Source of the DNA: Bacteroidota bacterium
GTDB taxonomy: Bacteria > Bacteroidota > Bacteroidia > M30B66
Reading direction: 5' to 3'
Length of the DNA stretch: 37,140 bases
NCBI GenBank assembly: GCA_947460255.1
Contig: CANHIS010000029.1
Span: forward strand, 1 to 37,140
In this document: positions 16,515 through 25,597 of the stretch, piece by piece
Numbering within the stretch: the first letter of the stretch is position 1
How the letters are laid out: each line of letters begins with the position of its first letter
The notes under the pieces: model-generated
Seen by the model: only the letters and a program-made list of their open reading frames with translations
The model's database searches: none
What the model was told of the DNA's origin: nothing
Position numbers and translations under genes: made by a program

Positions 16515-17156
16515 CTAAGGAATGTTCATGTATTTATGCGTCTGCAAAGAAACCCTCCATTTCGGATTCGCCTTCACATAATCAATGATTTCAGGAAGTA
16601 ATTTTTCTGATTTACTCCATTCTGGCTGAAGAAACAAACTACAATTGCCAGAAATTTCATTGGAATGTTCCTCCGCCCAATCGAAATCGCTTTTATTAAA
16701 AACGATCACTTTTAGCTCGTCAGCCCGTTGCAGCATATCGAGTCTTGGGTTCTTAAATTTTTTCGGCGACACGCAAACCCAATCAAAATGGCCGCTCATC
16801 GGATAGGCGCCCGAAGTTTCAAGAAAAATTTTCACGCCTCGTGCTTTAAGTTCGCTCGTGAGCGGTTCTAAATTGTACATCAAGGGCTCTCCGCCAGTAA
16901 TGACAATTGCTTGAGCCTCCTGAAGCATTGCTTTTTCAACCACCTCATTTATCGAACGCAATGGATGTAAATCGGCATCCCAAGATTCTTTAACATCACA
17001 CCAGTGGCAACCAACATCGCATCCCCCTAAACGAATGAAATAGGCTGCATATCCTGTATTAGCACCTTCTCCTTGAATGGTATAAAAATCTTCCATCACA
17101 GGAAGAAGAAGTCCTGCATCAAATGCAGTTTGTTGATCGGCTGGAAGCGCTCTCAT
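16515..17156 (-). CDS. queE: 7-carboxy-7-deazaguanine synthase
   Basis: 213 residues, the normal size. This radical SAM enzyme rearranges 6-carboxy-tetrahydropterin to 7-carboxy-7-deazaguanine for queuosine. The cluster motif is C46-x3-C50-x2-C53 in GGCDVGCHWC, the CX3CX2C spacing usual for many QueE proteins. TIQGEGANTG before it and VITGGEPLM after it are family hallmarks, and the C-terminus ends LQTHKYMNIP. The start codon follows the folD stop with no gap (TAAATG). queE normally sits with queC or queD; here it lies between folD and a glycosyltransferase gene. Confidence 0.95.
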   Translation of the reverse strand: MRALPADQQTAFDAGLLLPVMEDFYTIQGEGANTGYAAYFIRLGGCDVGCHWCDVKESWDADLHPLRSINEVVEKAMLQEAQAIVITGGEPLMYNLEPLTSELKARGVKIFLETSGAYPMSGHFDWVCVSPKKFKNPRLDMLQRADELKVIVFNKSDFDWAEEHSNEISGNCSLFLQPEWSKSEKLLPEIIDYVKANPKWRVSLQTHKYMNIP

Positions 17157-18038
17157 TTAGGCGTGTGTATTTCTTTTCCACGCTTCGAGCGTGTTCTGCA
17201 TCAAAGCCGCAATGGTCATGGCTCCTACGCCTCCTGGTACTGGAGTGATCCAGCTACATTTTTCGGCAAGTGGCTCAAAATCAGCATCACCTAATATTTT
17301 GTATCCCTTCGGGGAAGTTAAATCTTCAACCCTTGTAATTCCCACATCAATCACAATGGCTCCGGTTTTCACCATGTCGGCTTTTAGAAATTCGGGTTTT
17401 CCTAGCGCTGCAATAACGATATCGGCTTGCAGGGTGAAGGATTTCAAATCAGGAGTTTTGCTATGACAAAGCGTTACAGTGCAGTTTCCAGGGTTTTGAT
17501 TCCTGCTCAACAACACACTCATTGGTGTTCCAACAATGTTGCTTCTACCAATAACCACCGCGTGCATTCCAGTTGTATCGATCTTGTTGTGCGCTAACAA
17601 CATCATGATCCCTTTTGGCGTGGCTGGAACAAAACCTGGCAATCCGAGCATCATTCTTCCGAGGCTTCCTGGATGAAATCCATCCACATCTTTGGTAGGA
17701 TCGATGCGAAGCGTTACCTGGTCGGCATCGATGTGTTTAGGAAGAGGCAGTTGAACCAAAATGCCATCCAGCGAGGAATCAGCATTGAGTCGATCAACCA
17801 TTTCAATAAGTTCTTCTTGTGTAACTGTTTCTGGAAAACGGATCAAGGTTGATTCAAATCCAATTTCCTTGCAAGTTTTAACTTTCGAAGCCACATAGGT
17901 TTCGCTAGCACCGTCGCTTCCAACAAGCACTGCGGCCAAATGCGGTTTCCTTTTTCCAGTTAAAATAGCTGCCGAAACTTCTGCTGAGATTCGATCTTTG
18001 TAGGCTGATGCACAGCTTTTTCCATCTAGTATCTGCAT
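17157..18038 (-). CDS. folD: methylenetetrahydrofolate dehydrogenase / methenyltetrahydrofolate cyclohydrolase
   Basis: 293 residues, typical FolD. It oxidises 5,10-methylene-THF with NADP and hydrolyses the methenyl product to 10-formyl-THF, supplying purine and initiator-tRNA formylation. Visible active-site elements are Y48 and K52 in YVASK, Q96 in ILVQLPLP and D119 in DVDGFHP. The nucleotide-binding segment is VVIGRSNIVGTP, and the C-terminus has PVPGGVGAMTIAALMQNT. It begins 1 base after the ffh stop and abuts queE. Confidence 0.97.
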   Translation of the reverse strand: MQILDGKSCASAYKDRISAEVSAAILTGKRKPHLAAVLVGSDGASETYVASKVKTCKEIGFESTLIRFPETVTQEELIEMVDRLNADSSLDGILVQLPLPKHIDADQVTLRIDPTKDVDGFHPGSLGRMMLGLPGFVPATPKGIMMLLAHNKIDTTGMHAVVIGRSNIVGTPMSVLLSRNQNPGNCTVTLCHSKTPDLKSFTLQADIVIAALGKPEFLKADMVKTGAIVIDVGITRVEDLTSPKGYKILGDADFEPLAEKCSWITPVPGGVGAMTIAALMQNTLEAWKRNTHA

Positions 18039-18039
18039 C

Positions 18040-19374
18040 TTACTTGCGCATCTTAGGCATGTTGCGCATCATTGCCGACATAGCAGTTGGATTCGACATC
18101 ATTCGCATCACTTTGCGGGTTTCTTCGAATTGCTTCAACAGTTTGTTTACTTCTTGGATATTGGTTCCACTTCCGTCGGCGATACGCTTTCTTCTGCTAC
18201 CGTTAATGATTGAAGGTTCTTCGCGTTCTTGGGGCGTCATCGACATAATGATCGCTTCGATGCTTTTGAATGCATCATCTTCAATTTCAACGTCTTTCAA
18301 AGCTTTACCTGCTCCAGGAATCATCCCCACCAAATCTTTCAGATTTCCCATCTTCTTGATTTGCTGAATTTGCTCATAGAAATCGATAAAGCTGAAGGTG
18401 TTCTTGGCTATTTTCTTTTGAAGTTTCCGTGCTTGTTCTTCATCAAAATTCTCTTGGGCTCTTTCAACCAATGAAATAATATCGCCCATTCCGAGAATTC
18501 TATCCGCCATCCTGTTTGGATAGAAGATATCGAGCGCTTCCATTTTCTCACCAGTACCAACGAATTTAATCGGTTTATTTACAACCGAACGGATGGTTAG
18601 GGCCGCTCCACCTCGTGTATCGCCATCAAGCTTGGTAAGCACTACACCGTCGTAGTTGATTCGATCGTTGAATGCTTTCGCAGTGTTTACGGCATCTTGA
18701 CCTGTCATTGAATCCACCACGAAGAGTGTTTCCTGTGGTTCAACTGCTTTTTTAACTTTCGCTATCTCATTCATCATTTCCTCATCTACCGCTAAACGAC
18801 CAGCAGTATCGATGATAATGACATTCTTACCTGTTGATTTTCCATGTGCAATGGCCGCTTGCGCAATGCCTACTGGATCTTTACTGGTTTCGTCGGCAAA
18901 AACTTCCACTCCAATTTGTTCACCCAATACCTTTAATTGGTTAATCGCAGCTGGCCGATAAACGTCGCCTGCTACCAACAAAACATTGCGGTTCTTCTTG
19001 GTTTTAAGGTAATTGGCAAGCTTTCCAGAAAAAGTTGTTTTACCACTTCCTTGTAAACCTGCAATTAAAATAATTGCCGGATTTCCATTAAGGTTGATGT
19101 CGGTTTTGTCGCCACCCATCAATTCACTCAACTCGGCATGCGTGATTTTTACAAGGAGTTGACCTGGAGAAACAGCTGTGAGCACGTTTGCTCCGATAGC
19201 TTTTTCTTTTACCCGGTCGGTGAAGTCTTTTGCTATTTTATAGTTAACATCGGCATCTAACAAGGCTTTCCGAATCTCTTTTACCGTTTCGGCAACGTTG
19301 ATTTCGCTGATTTTTCCTTGGCCTTTTAGGACTTTAAAGGCGCGGTCGAATTTTTCACTTAAACTTTCAAACAT
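18040..19374 (-). CDS. ffh: signal recognition particle GTPase Ffh (SRP54)
   Basis: 444 residues, the usual length. The N domain spans 1-95, and the G domain has the P-loop GLQGSGKTT (K112), DTAGRL and TKLDGD. The methionine-rich M domain starts at about residue 295 and includes RRKRIADGSGT, which contacts the SRP RNA, and the Met-rich tail RKVMRMMSNPTAMSAMMRNM. It binds signal sequences on ribosomes and delivers them to FtsY at the membrane. It is the first gene of a four-gene minus-strand run, ffh-folD-queE-glycosyltransferase, with gaps of 1, 0 and 4 bases. The promoter core listed next lies 30 bases upstream. Confidence 0.97.
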   Translation of the reverse strand: MFESLSEKFDRAFKVLKGQGKISEINVAETVKEIRKALLDADVNYKIAKDFTDRVKEKAIGANVLTAVSPGQLLVKITHAELSELMGGDKTDINLNGNPAIILIAGLQGSGKTTFSGKLANYLKTKKNRNVLLVAGDVYRPAAINQLKVLGEQIGVEVFADETSKDPVGIAQAAIAHGKSTGKNVIIIDTAGRLAVDEEMMNEIAKVKKAVEPQETLFVVDSMTGQDAVNTAKAFNDRINYDGVVLTKLDGDTRGGAALTIRSVVNKPIKFVGTGEKMEALDIFYPNRMADRILGMGDIISLVERAQENFDEEQARKLQKKIAKNTFSFIDFYEQIQQIKKMGNLKDLVGMIPGAGKALKDVEIEDDAFKSIEAIIMSMTPQEREEPSIINGSRRKRIADGSGTNIQEVNKLLKQFEETRKVMRMMSNPTAMSAMMRNMPKMRK

Positions 19375-19404
19375 ATCGTGTTAGATCTTTTCTGAAAAGG
19401 ATCG

Positions 19405-19412
19405 CAAAATTA
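19405..19412 (-). promoter_or_regulatory. -7 promoter core of ffh (TAATTTTG)
   Basis: The minus strand reads TAATTTTG, a perfect TAnnTTTG match, 30 bases before the ffh ATG in the 98-base divergent gap. No -33 TTG at standard spacing was found. Confidence 0.4.
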
Positions 19413-19472
19413 CAAAATTGCAGCCCGATCGGCACTTTATTTGTAAAGCGGTGCCTTTGATTTTTTTTACCC

Positions 19473-20459
19473 ATGAAACTACATGTATTTTTTGTCTGTT
19501 TGTTTTTTACAACAGCCTTGTATTCACAAGTTAACGATTCAATTTATCCTGTTCGAGGCAAGAAGCTTTTCTTTTATATAGATGCCTCATTACGTCAAGT
19601 TACGGAAGAGAAATTTACAGTTGCTCGACCTTTTCAAGATGGAATTGCGGTTGCATCCGATAAATCTTCCTCCGGACTTTTCGACCCTTTACTTGGATTG
19701 ATCGATTCAAAAGGCAATTGGATTACCAAAGCGGAGTTTGATGTGATTGGTGATTTTACGGATGGTGTAGCTCCTGCCAAAAGAAAAGGCAAGTGGGGAA
19801 TGATCACTCAAGATGGGAGAAATAGTATGCCGTTTAACTTTGATGGAGTAGATAAACCTCAAGAGTATTTAGTAGGCGTGAAGGAAGGTTATTACTGGGG
19901 ATTTAGCGATTACTTCGGAAACATGAAAATCGCTGCTCGCCATGATGCAGTGACACCATTCGAGCAAAATCGCGCAATGGTTCGATCGGGAAGCAGGTGG
20001 TACATGATCGATCCGCAAGGGCGGCAAGCAATAAAGGGCGATTGGGATTTCGCACAAAGGTTTTCTGAAGGTGTAGCAGCCGTTAAGTTCACAGGAGGGC
20101 AATGGATGTTCATCGATACCTCTGGAAAACGTGCTTTGTCTTTAGCCTTTAAGGATGTGAGGCCTTTTAACGAAGGAAGAGCAGCCGTGCTTGTTGATGG
20201 ATATTGGGGTTTTATCGACCATTCAGGCAAAGAAGTTGTTCCAACTGTTTATCTTAAGGTAAGCGATTTTAGCGAAGGATTTGCAGCAGTGCAATACAAA
20301 GGCAAATGGGGTTACGTTGACCGTTACGGAAAAGTAATTGTTCGCGCAGTTTACAACCAAGCAGAACCGTTCAAGCATGGTTTAGCTAGAGTGAAAGACA
20401 GCGCCGGAAGGTTTCACTATATAGACAAACAAGGCTTAATCATAAACTCTGACAGATAA
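19473..20459 (+). CDS. secreted WG-repeat protein
   Basis: 328 residues with an N-terminal signal peptide (MKLHVFFVCLFFTTALYSQ). About eight WG repeats of 40-45 residues follow, each with a core such as GKWGMITQDG, YYWGFSDYFG, GQWMFIDTSG, GYWGFIDHSG and GKWGYVDRYG, and with F.EG.AAV between them. WG (KWG) repeats form beta-rich, probably propeller-like folds. Their function is mostly unknown, though they are frequent in secreted Bacteroidota proteins. There is no T9SS sorting domain or lipobox, so a periplasmic location is most likely. The gene diverges from ffh and converges on argS with only 6 bases between stops. Confidence 0.88.
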   Translation: MKLHVFFVCLFFTTALYSQVNDSIYPVRGKKLFFYIDASLRQVTEEKFTVARPFQDGIAVASDKSSSGLFDPLLGLIDSKGNWITKAEFDVIGDFTDGVAPAKRKGKWGMITQDGRNSMPFNFDGVDKPQEYLVGVKEGYYWGFSDYFGNMKIAARHDAVTPFEQNRAMVRSGSRWYMIDPQGRQAIKGDWDFAQRFSEGVAAVKFTGGQWMFIDTSGKRALSLAFKDVRPFNEGRAAVLVDGYWGFIDHSGKEVVPTVYLKVSDFSEGFAAVQYKGKWGYVDRYGKVIVRAVYNQAEPFKHGLARVKDSAGRFHYIDKQGLIINSDR

Positions 20460-20465
20460 TTAGGC

Positions 20466-22349
20466 TTACATTTTCTCTGGCATTTCGATACCAAGTAAAC
20501 CCATTGCACATTTAAGCGTTTCGCCAGTTTTGGTTGCCAGTTCAAGTCTGAATGCCGCCAATTGCTTGTTTTCCTCTTTCAGAATGCTAAATTCATGGTA
20601 GAAGTGATTGAACTGCTTGGCTAGTTCGTAGGCATAATTTGCAACCAACGAGGGATTGTAACCATTGGCTGCTGCCTGGATTGTTTCGTGATACTGTTCT
20701 AAAGTTCTAATTAAAGTTCGGTGTGAAGGTTCATTTTCAATTTGCTTCACATCGTATTGATTATCAACAACTCCTTTCGACTTTCGAATTACACTCTGAA
20801 TGCGAGCGTAACTGTACTGAATAAACGGGCCTGTGTTTCCATTGATATCTATTGATTCCTCTGGATTGAAAACCATTCTTTTCTTTGGATCTACCTTTAA
20901 GATGAAGTACTTCAAAGCTGCCATTCCGATTCGTTCGTACAATGCGGCAAGTTCTTCAGCACTGCTTGTTTCGGTTTTGCCTAATTCTTCAGATTTCTTT
21001 TTGGCTTCAGCAATCACCTCATCAATTAGATCGTCGGCATCTACCACGGTTCCTTCGCGAGATTTCATTTTTCCTGTAGGAAGATCAACCATTCCGTACG
21101 ACAAATGAAAAATTCCGTTAGCCCAAGAATATCCTAGTTTTTGAAGGATTAGCTTTAGGACTTTAAAATGATAGTCCTGTTCGTTGCCAACAACATATAC
21201 GTAGTTTCCAGCTTTGTATTCTTCGGCTCTCAATAAAGCTGTTCCCAAATCTTGGGTCATGTAAACTGATGTGCCATCCGAACGAAGCAATAGTTTGTGG
21301 TCTAAGCCTTCGGCGGTTAAATCAATCCAAACGGAACCATCGTCTTTCCTATACAAAACGCCTGAATTCACTCCATTTTCCACCAACTCCTTGCCCAATA
21401 AGTAGGTTTCAGATTCGTAGTAAATCTTATCGAAGCTTACACCTAAGCGTTTGTAGGTAACATCAAAGCCTTGATACACCCATCCATTCATGGTTTTCCA
21501 CAATTGAATTGTAGCTTCATCGCCAGCTTCCCATCTTCGAAGCATTTCTGCAGCTTCTTTCATCAGCGGAGCTGCCGAATTTGAAATCAATTTCAACTCG
21601 CCTTTTAGCTCCTCCTTTTTATCGTCTGTTGAAGTGTTGTATTTCTCTAAAATCGCTGTGGCCTTTAATGATTGTTTTTCATCGAGGTCACTAAAATCGG
21701 CAGACAACACTTTGTTCAAGATTGGTTCTGCTTGGATTTTTAGGGATTTATCGAATTCAACGTAGTATTTCCCTGCCAAGTGATCGCCTTTGATACCAGA
21801 TGATTCGGGCGTTTCGTTTTTGCCGGAGTTTTGCCATGCCAGCATTGATTTGCAAATGTGAATTCCTCGATCATTTACCAAGTTCACCTTTATCACTTTT
21901 TTCCCTGAAGCTGAAACGATGTTTGCAACAGCTGCGCCTAAAAGATTGTTCCTCACATGCCCCAAATGCAGCGGCTTGTTGGTGTTGGGCGATGAATATT
22001 CGATCATCACTGGAGGTACATTTAAATCGGGCTCGCTTGCTTGGGGCGAAAATTGATTCAAGTAAGTGATCCAGAATTCAAATGTTAAGCTAATATTAAG
22101 AAACCCGTTTGCGACATTGAAACTATCTGCTTCTGGGTTTGTATTGCAGAAATTCACTCCGATATCTTCTGCTGTTTGTGCTGGACTTTTGCCTGAAAGC
22201 TTGGTTAAACCAAAGCAAACAAGTGTGAAATCTCCTTCAACGTCTTTCCTAGTTGGTTGGATAACCAATGGATTTGCACCAATGTTTCCGTAAAGTTCAT
22301 TGAGCGTTTTGGCAAGCGCTTCGCTAAGCCACTGTTCTGGTTTCATCAT
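20466..22349 (-). CDS. argS: arginyl-tRNA synthetase
   Basis: 627 residues, a class I synthetase with the HIGH-type motif HLGH at 128-131 in KPLHLGHVRNN. It also has the N-terminal Arg-N domain (GDFTLVCF), the REGTVV segment after MVDLPTGKMKS, and the C-terminal anticodon-binding helical domain. It attaches arginine to tRNA-Arg. Two adjacent ATGs exist (22349, 22346). The first overlaps the upstream arginase stop by 4 bases (ATGA), suggesting coupled translation. Confidence 0.97.
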   Translation of the reverse strand: MMKPEQWLSEALAKTLNELYGNIGANPLVIQPTRKDVEGDFTLVCFGLTKLSGKSPAQTAEDIGVNFCNTNPEADSFNVANGFLNISLTFEFWITYLNQFSPQASEPDLNVPPVMIEYSSPNTNKPLHLGHVRNNLLGAAVANIVSASGKKVIKVNLVNDRGIHICKSMLAWQNSGKNETPESSGIKGDHLAGKYYVEFDKSLKIQAEPILNKVLSADFSDLDEKQSLKATAILEKYNTSTDDKKEELKGELKLISNSAAPLMKEAAEMLRRWEAGDEATIQLWKTMNGWVYQGFDVTYKRLGVSFDKIYYESETYLLGKELVENGVNSGVLYRKDDGSVWIDLTAEGLDHKLLLRSDGTSVYMTQDLGTALLRAEEYKAGNYVYVVGNEQDYHFKVLKLILQKLGYSWANGIFHLSYGMVDLPTGKMKSREGTVVDADDLIDEVIAEAKKKSEELGKTETSSAEELAALYERIGMAALKYFILKVDPKKRMVFNPEESIDINGNTGPFIQYSYARIQSVIRKSKGVVDNQYDVKQIENEPSHRTLIRTLEQYHETIQAAANGYNPSLVANYAYELAKQFNHFYHEFSILKEENKQLAAFRLELATKTGETLKCAMGLLGIEMPEKM

Positions 22350-23302
22350 GATTTTGCATTGAGTGCTGCATCAGTAGCCGCATCAAGTATCTGAAAGGCT
22401 GTTTCTGCCATCGAATTTTCGGTATCGAGTGTTGGGTTTATTTCCACTATTTCGAAGCAACATACCTTCGGGTTGCTACACAATCCAACCATAAGTTCCC
22501 GTGCTTCTTTGGATCTTAAACCATTTGGAACTGGCGTGCCTGTGCCAGTTGAAATCTTTGGATCAAGACTGTCTACATCAAACGAAACATAGATCCTATC
22601 GCAATGCGCCAAATAATCAAAAACTTCGGTGATGATTTCTTCTACACCTTTTTGACGTAACTCCTTGGTGCTAATATTTTTAACTTGATTTTTGGCGATC
22701 AGATGGTCTTCTTGCGATTCTGTATCACGTACACCTATATATATGAGGTCGCGGTAAGATATTTTAGGTGAAACGTCTCCAGATTGTTTCAGCCGTTCCC
22801 AGAGTTCAATGGTTTTTTCATCGAGTGCGTTGCTTTGAACTTCCAAATTGTCCTCTGCCAAAGCAGTTGCAAGTGGCATTCCATGCATATTTCCCGAGGG
22901 TGTGGTGAAAGGAGAGTGCAGATCTGCATGCGCGTCAATCCAAATAACACCAAGAATTTCATCAGGATAAGCAGACTTTATTCCAGCAATTGTTCCACCT
23001 GCTGTGCTGTGGTCTCCCGCCAAAACTATAGGGAACTGGTGCTCTTTCTTCACGACTTTAGCTACAGCTTTCGATAACCTTTCGTAGATCTTAATGATTC
23101 CTCTTATTCGCTTTGCATACTTGAATTTAATCTTCTCAAGCAGCAACCAATTCTCATCAACTACTTCAATTACTTCGTGTCTTCTAAAGTAATCACTTTC
23201 CAAATCTATGGCTGCGATCTTCAAAGCATCAACGCCCAGACTCGCGCCTCGTGTACCGGCTCCAAGTTCTGATCGGACTAAAATAAGCTTTGCTTTTCTC
23301 AT
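22346..23302 (-). CDS. rocF: arginase (ureohydrolase family)
   Basis: 318 residues. All dinuclear manganese ligands of ureohydrolases are visible: H98 in AGDHS, D123, H125 and D127 in WIDAHADLH, and D242 and D244 in SFDVDSLDP. The N-terminus ELGAGTRGASLG and the segment TTPSGNMHGMPLA resemble Bacteroidota proteins annotated as arginase, which hydrolyse arginine to ornithine and urea. Because an arginine decarboxylase gene lies divergently next door, agmatinase activity is an alternative. It overlaps argS by 4 bases, forming a two-gene unit. Confidence 0.88.
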   Translation of the reverse strand: MRKAKLILVRSELGAGTRGASLGVDALKIAAIDLESDYFRRHEVIEVVDENWLLLEKIKFKYAKRIRGIIKIYERLSKAVAKVVKKEHQFPIVLAGDHSTAGGTIAGIKSAYPDEILGVIWIDAHADLHSPFTTPSGNMHGMPLATALAEDNLEVQSNALDEKTIELWERLKQSGDVSPKISYRDLIYIGVRDTESQEDHLIAKNQVKNISTKELRQKGVEEIITEVFDYLAHCDRIYVSFDVDSLDPKISTGTGTPVPNGLRSKEARELMVGLCSNPKVCCFEIVEINPTLDTENSMAETAFQILDAATDAALNAKS

Positions 23303-23350
23303 ATATCTGGTTTAGTTACATTTCTCTGATGATCGTATAAGTAACTTACT

Positions 23351-23358
23351 TACTTTTG
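23351..23358 (+). promoter_or_regulatory. -7 promoter core of the arginine decarboxylase gene (TACTTTTG)
   Basis: TACTTTTG matches TAnnTTTG exactly, 38 bases before the ATG at 23397 in the 94-base divergent gap. A clear -33 TTG is not seen. For the divergent arginase gene I found no matching core. Confidence 0.45.
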
Positions 23359-23396
23359 CAATACAATTTTCTCCAACCCAACAAATTTGCCCTTCA

Positions 23397-24809
23397 ATGG
23401 ATATGAAAAACAAGTACGAAGACCTGATTAAGCAAACTTTTGAGTTTCCGCAACCAGGTTTCGATGTTCAGGACAGTGAGTTACATTTTAATGGTATTCC
23501 ACTGATGGATGTCATTGAACAGTACGGAACGCCCCTTAAAATCTCGTATTTGCCGAAAATCAGCGAACAGATTCAGAAGGCAAAAATAATGTTTAATGTG
23601 GGAATGGCAAAGGCAGACTACAAAGGGAAATACGTTTATTGCTATTGCACGAAGAGTTCACAGTTTTCATTTGTCTTGGAAGAGGTGCTCAGAAATGATG
23701 TTCATATTGAAACATCTTCTGCCTATGATATGCCAATTATCAAAGAACTTAACGCACGTGGTTTATTACCTAAGGATAAATATATTATCTGCAATGGTTA
23801 CAAAAGACCGATGTACCAAGAGTTTATTGTTGAATTAAAGAATGAAGGTTTCGAAAATCTGATTCCAATTCTTGATTCGAAAAATGAGATCAACTACTAC
23901 AAAGAACACCTAAAAGGTCAAACTAAAATTGGAATTCGAATCGCTTCCGAAGAGGAACCAACATTTGAATTCTATTCGTCCCGTCTAGGAATTCGCTATA
24001 AAGACATTCTTCAGTTTTATGAAGAGCAAATCAAGCCAGATTCTAGGTTTGAATTGAAAATGCTTCACTTCTTCATCAATTCTGGAATTCGCGACAACGT
24101 GTATTACTGGAGTGAATTGTCGAAATGCCTTCAGGTATATTGCGACCTCAAGAAAATCTGTCCTGAATTAGATTCTCTCAACATTGGCGGCGGACTACCA
24201 ATTAGGAATTCATTGGCGTTCGAGTTCGATTATGAATACATGGTTGAAGAAATTATTCGCCAAATAAAGGCTTTCTGCAACCAACAAGGTGTTGACGAAC
24301 CCAATATTTTTACTGAATTTGGGTCTTTCACAGTTGGAGAAAGCGGTGCTACATTGTTTTCCATTATCGATTTGAAACAACAAAATGACACCGAAAGTTG
24401 GTACATGATCGATAGTTCATTCATTACCACTTTGCCTGATACTTGGGGAATCAATCAACGATTCATTCTACTAGCGATTAATCATTGGAATACAGAATAT
24501 AAACGAGTCAATTTGGGCGGACTAACCTGCGATTCCCTCGATTATTACAATGCAGAAGCGCATATTTCTCAAGTCTTTCTGCCTAAAGTTGAAGAGGAAA
24601 GTATTCTGACAGATCCACTTTACATTGGCTTTTTCCACACTGGCGCCTACCAAGAATCTCTAGGTGGTTATGGAGGAATTCAACATTGCTTGATTCCCGC
24701 ACCCAAACATGTGATCATTTCCAAAGATGAAGACGGAGAATTGAGCACTTACATTTTTGGTAAGGAACAGAGCTACAAGTCGATGCTTAAAACTTTAGGA
24801 TACTATTAA
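23397..24809 (+). CDS. speA: arginine decarboxylase, fold type III PLP enzyme
   Basis: 470 residues. The fold III (alanine racemase/LysA-like) barrel is recognisable by the PLP lysine K86 in YCYCTKSS, the glycine-rich phosphate loop LNIGGGLPI, and the C-terminal catalytic cysteine in GGLTCDSLDYY. The length and N-terminus fit the compact SpeA-like arginine decarboxylases of Bacteroidota rather than the 630-residue E. coli form. It would convert arginine to agmatine for polyamine synthesis in the cytoplasm. Diaminopimelate or ornithine decarboxylase is less likely, given the arginase/argS neighbours and overall resemblance. The DUF4412 gene follows after 18 bases. Confidence 0.82.
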   Translation: MDMKNKYEDLIKQTFEFPQPGFDVQDSELHFNGIPLMDVIEQYGTPLKISYLPKISEQIQKAKIMFNVGMAKADYKGKYVYCYCTKSSQFSFVLEEVLRNDVHIETSSAYDMPIIKELNARGLLPKDKYIICNGYKRPMYQEFIVELKNEGFENLIPILDSKNEINYYKEHLKGQTKIGIRIASEEEPTFEFYSSRLGIRYKDILQFYEEQIKPDSRFELKMLHFFINSGIRDNVYYWSELSKCLQVYCDLKKICPELDSLNIGGGLPIRNSLAFEFDYEYMVEEIIRQIKAFCNQQGVDEPNIFTEFGSFTVGESGATLFSIIDLKQQNDTESWYMIDSSFITTLPDTWGINQRFILLAINHWNTEYKRVNLGGLTCDSLDYYNAEAHISQVFLPKVEEESILTDPLYIGFFHTGAYQESLGGYGGIQHCLIPAPKHVIISKDEDGELSTYIFGKEQSYKSMLKTLGYY

Positions 24810-24827
24810 TCAACTCTTCTTCACCCC

Positions 24828-25493
24828 ATGAATTTTATCGTTTCACTAGTATTCATTTTTTTAACCTCGATTTCTTTATTTTCTCAAGATTTCGAAGGAA
24901 AGATTGTTTTCAAAATTGATATCAAGGGCGACTTTTCCGCTCAAGAAAAAATGATGCTTCCAAGTGAGGCTGTGACTTTCTGTAAAGGCGATAAAACCAG
25001 AACAGAAATGACGATGGGCTTTGGTATGAATACTACATCCATAGCAGATTCGAAAACTGGAAATTCTGTTGCCTTAATGAATCTTTTGGGGTCGAAGTAC
25101 GCAATTGAAACCAATGGTGAGGCTGAGAATTTAGAGAACGACAAATTTTCAAAGAATACCATTGTCGATGTAACAAACGAAACCAAAACCATTGCCGGTT
25201 ATCTATGCAAAAAGGCAATCGTGAAAGTAACTGATCCTGAAACAAAAAAAACAACAGAAATGGATGTTTGGTTTGCAAAAGATCTCAATCTCAACAATGG
25301 TTTTGCAAAAGGCCCGTTAAAGAAAATTGAAGGAGCAATGTTGGAGTTTTCGCTTGAACAGCAGGGAATGAATATGAATTTTCAAGCTTCTTCAATCACA
25401 AAGCAAAAAGTTGACGACCAGATGTTTGTTGTGCCAGAGGGTTACAAGAAAATGACGCAAGAAGACTTGATGAAAATGATGGGTGGAAGGTAG
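24828..25493 (+). CDS. DUF4412-family secreted protein
   Basis: 221 residues with a signal peptide (MNFIVSLVFIFLTSISLFS). The body begins DFEGKIVFKIDIKG and includes NETKTIAGYLCKKAIV, both typical of DUF4412 proteins, small periplasmic beta-rich proteins of unknown function that somewhat recall the LolA/LolB half-barrel. The C-terminus ends with a Met-rich amphipathic helix (EDLMKMMGGR). It lies 18 bases after the arginine decarboxylase gene and is followed by a good terminator, so the two are likely one transcript without a visible functional link. Confidence 0.85.
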   Translation: MNFIVSLVFIFLTSISLFSQDFEGKIVFKIDIKGDFSAQEKMMLPSEAVTFCKGDKTRTEMTMGFGMNTTSIADSKTGNSVALMNLLGSKYAIETNGEAENLENDKFSKNTIVDVTNETKTIAGYLCKKAIVKVTDPETKKTTEMDVWFAKDLNLNNGFAKGPLKKIEGAMLEFSLEQQGMNMNFQASSITKQKVDDQMFVVPEGYKKMTQEDLMKMMGGR

Positions 25494-25520
25494 ATTTTCG
25501 CTTGTTGATAAAACTGTAGA

Positions 25521-25545
25521 AAAGCCTTCACTCGAGGGCTTTTTT
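25521..25545 (+). terminator. rho-independent terminator after the DUF4412 gene
   Basis: AAAGCCTTC (25521-25529) pairs with GAGGGCTTT (25534-25542), 9 bp with one G-T pair, around the 4-base loop ACTC. The T-run continues to 25545. It lies 27 bases after the stop codon. Confidence 0.88.
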
Positions 25546-25597
25546 CGTCTGCGTATGTGCCGAATTTTGTACGTTTCAGAATTATTCAACCAATCTT

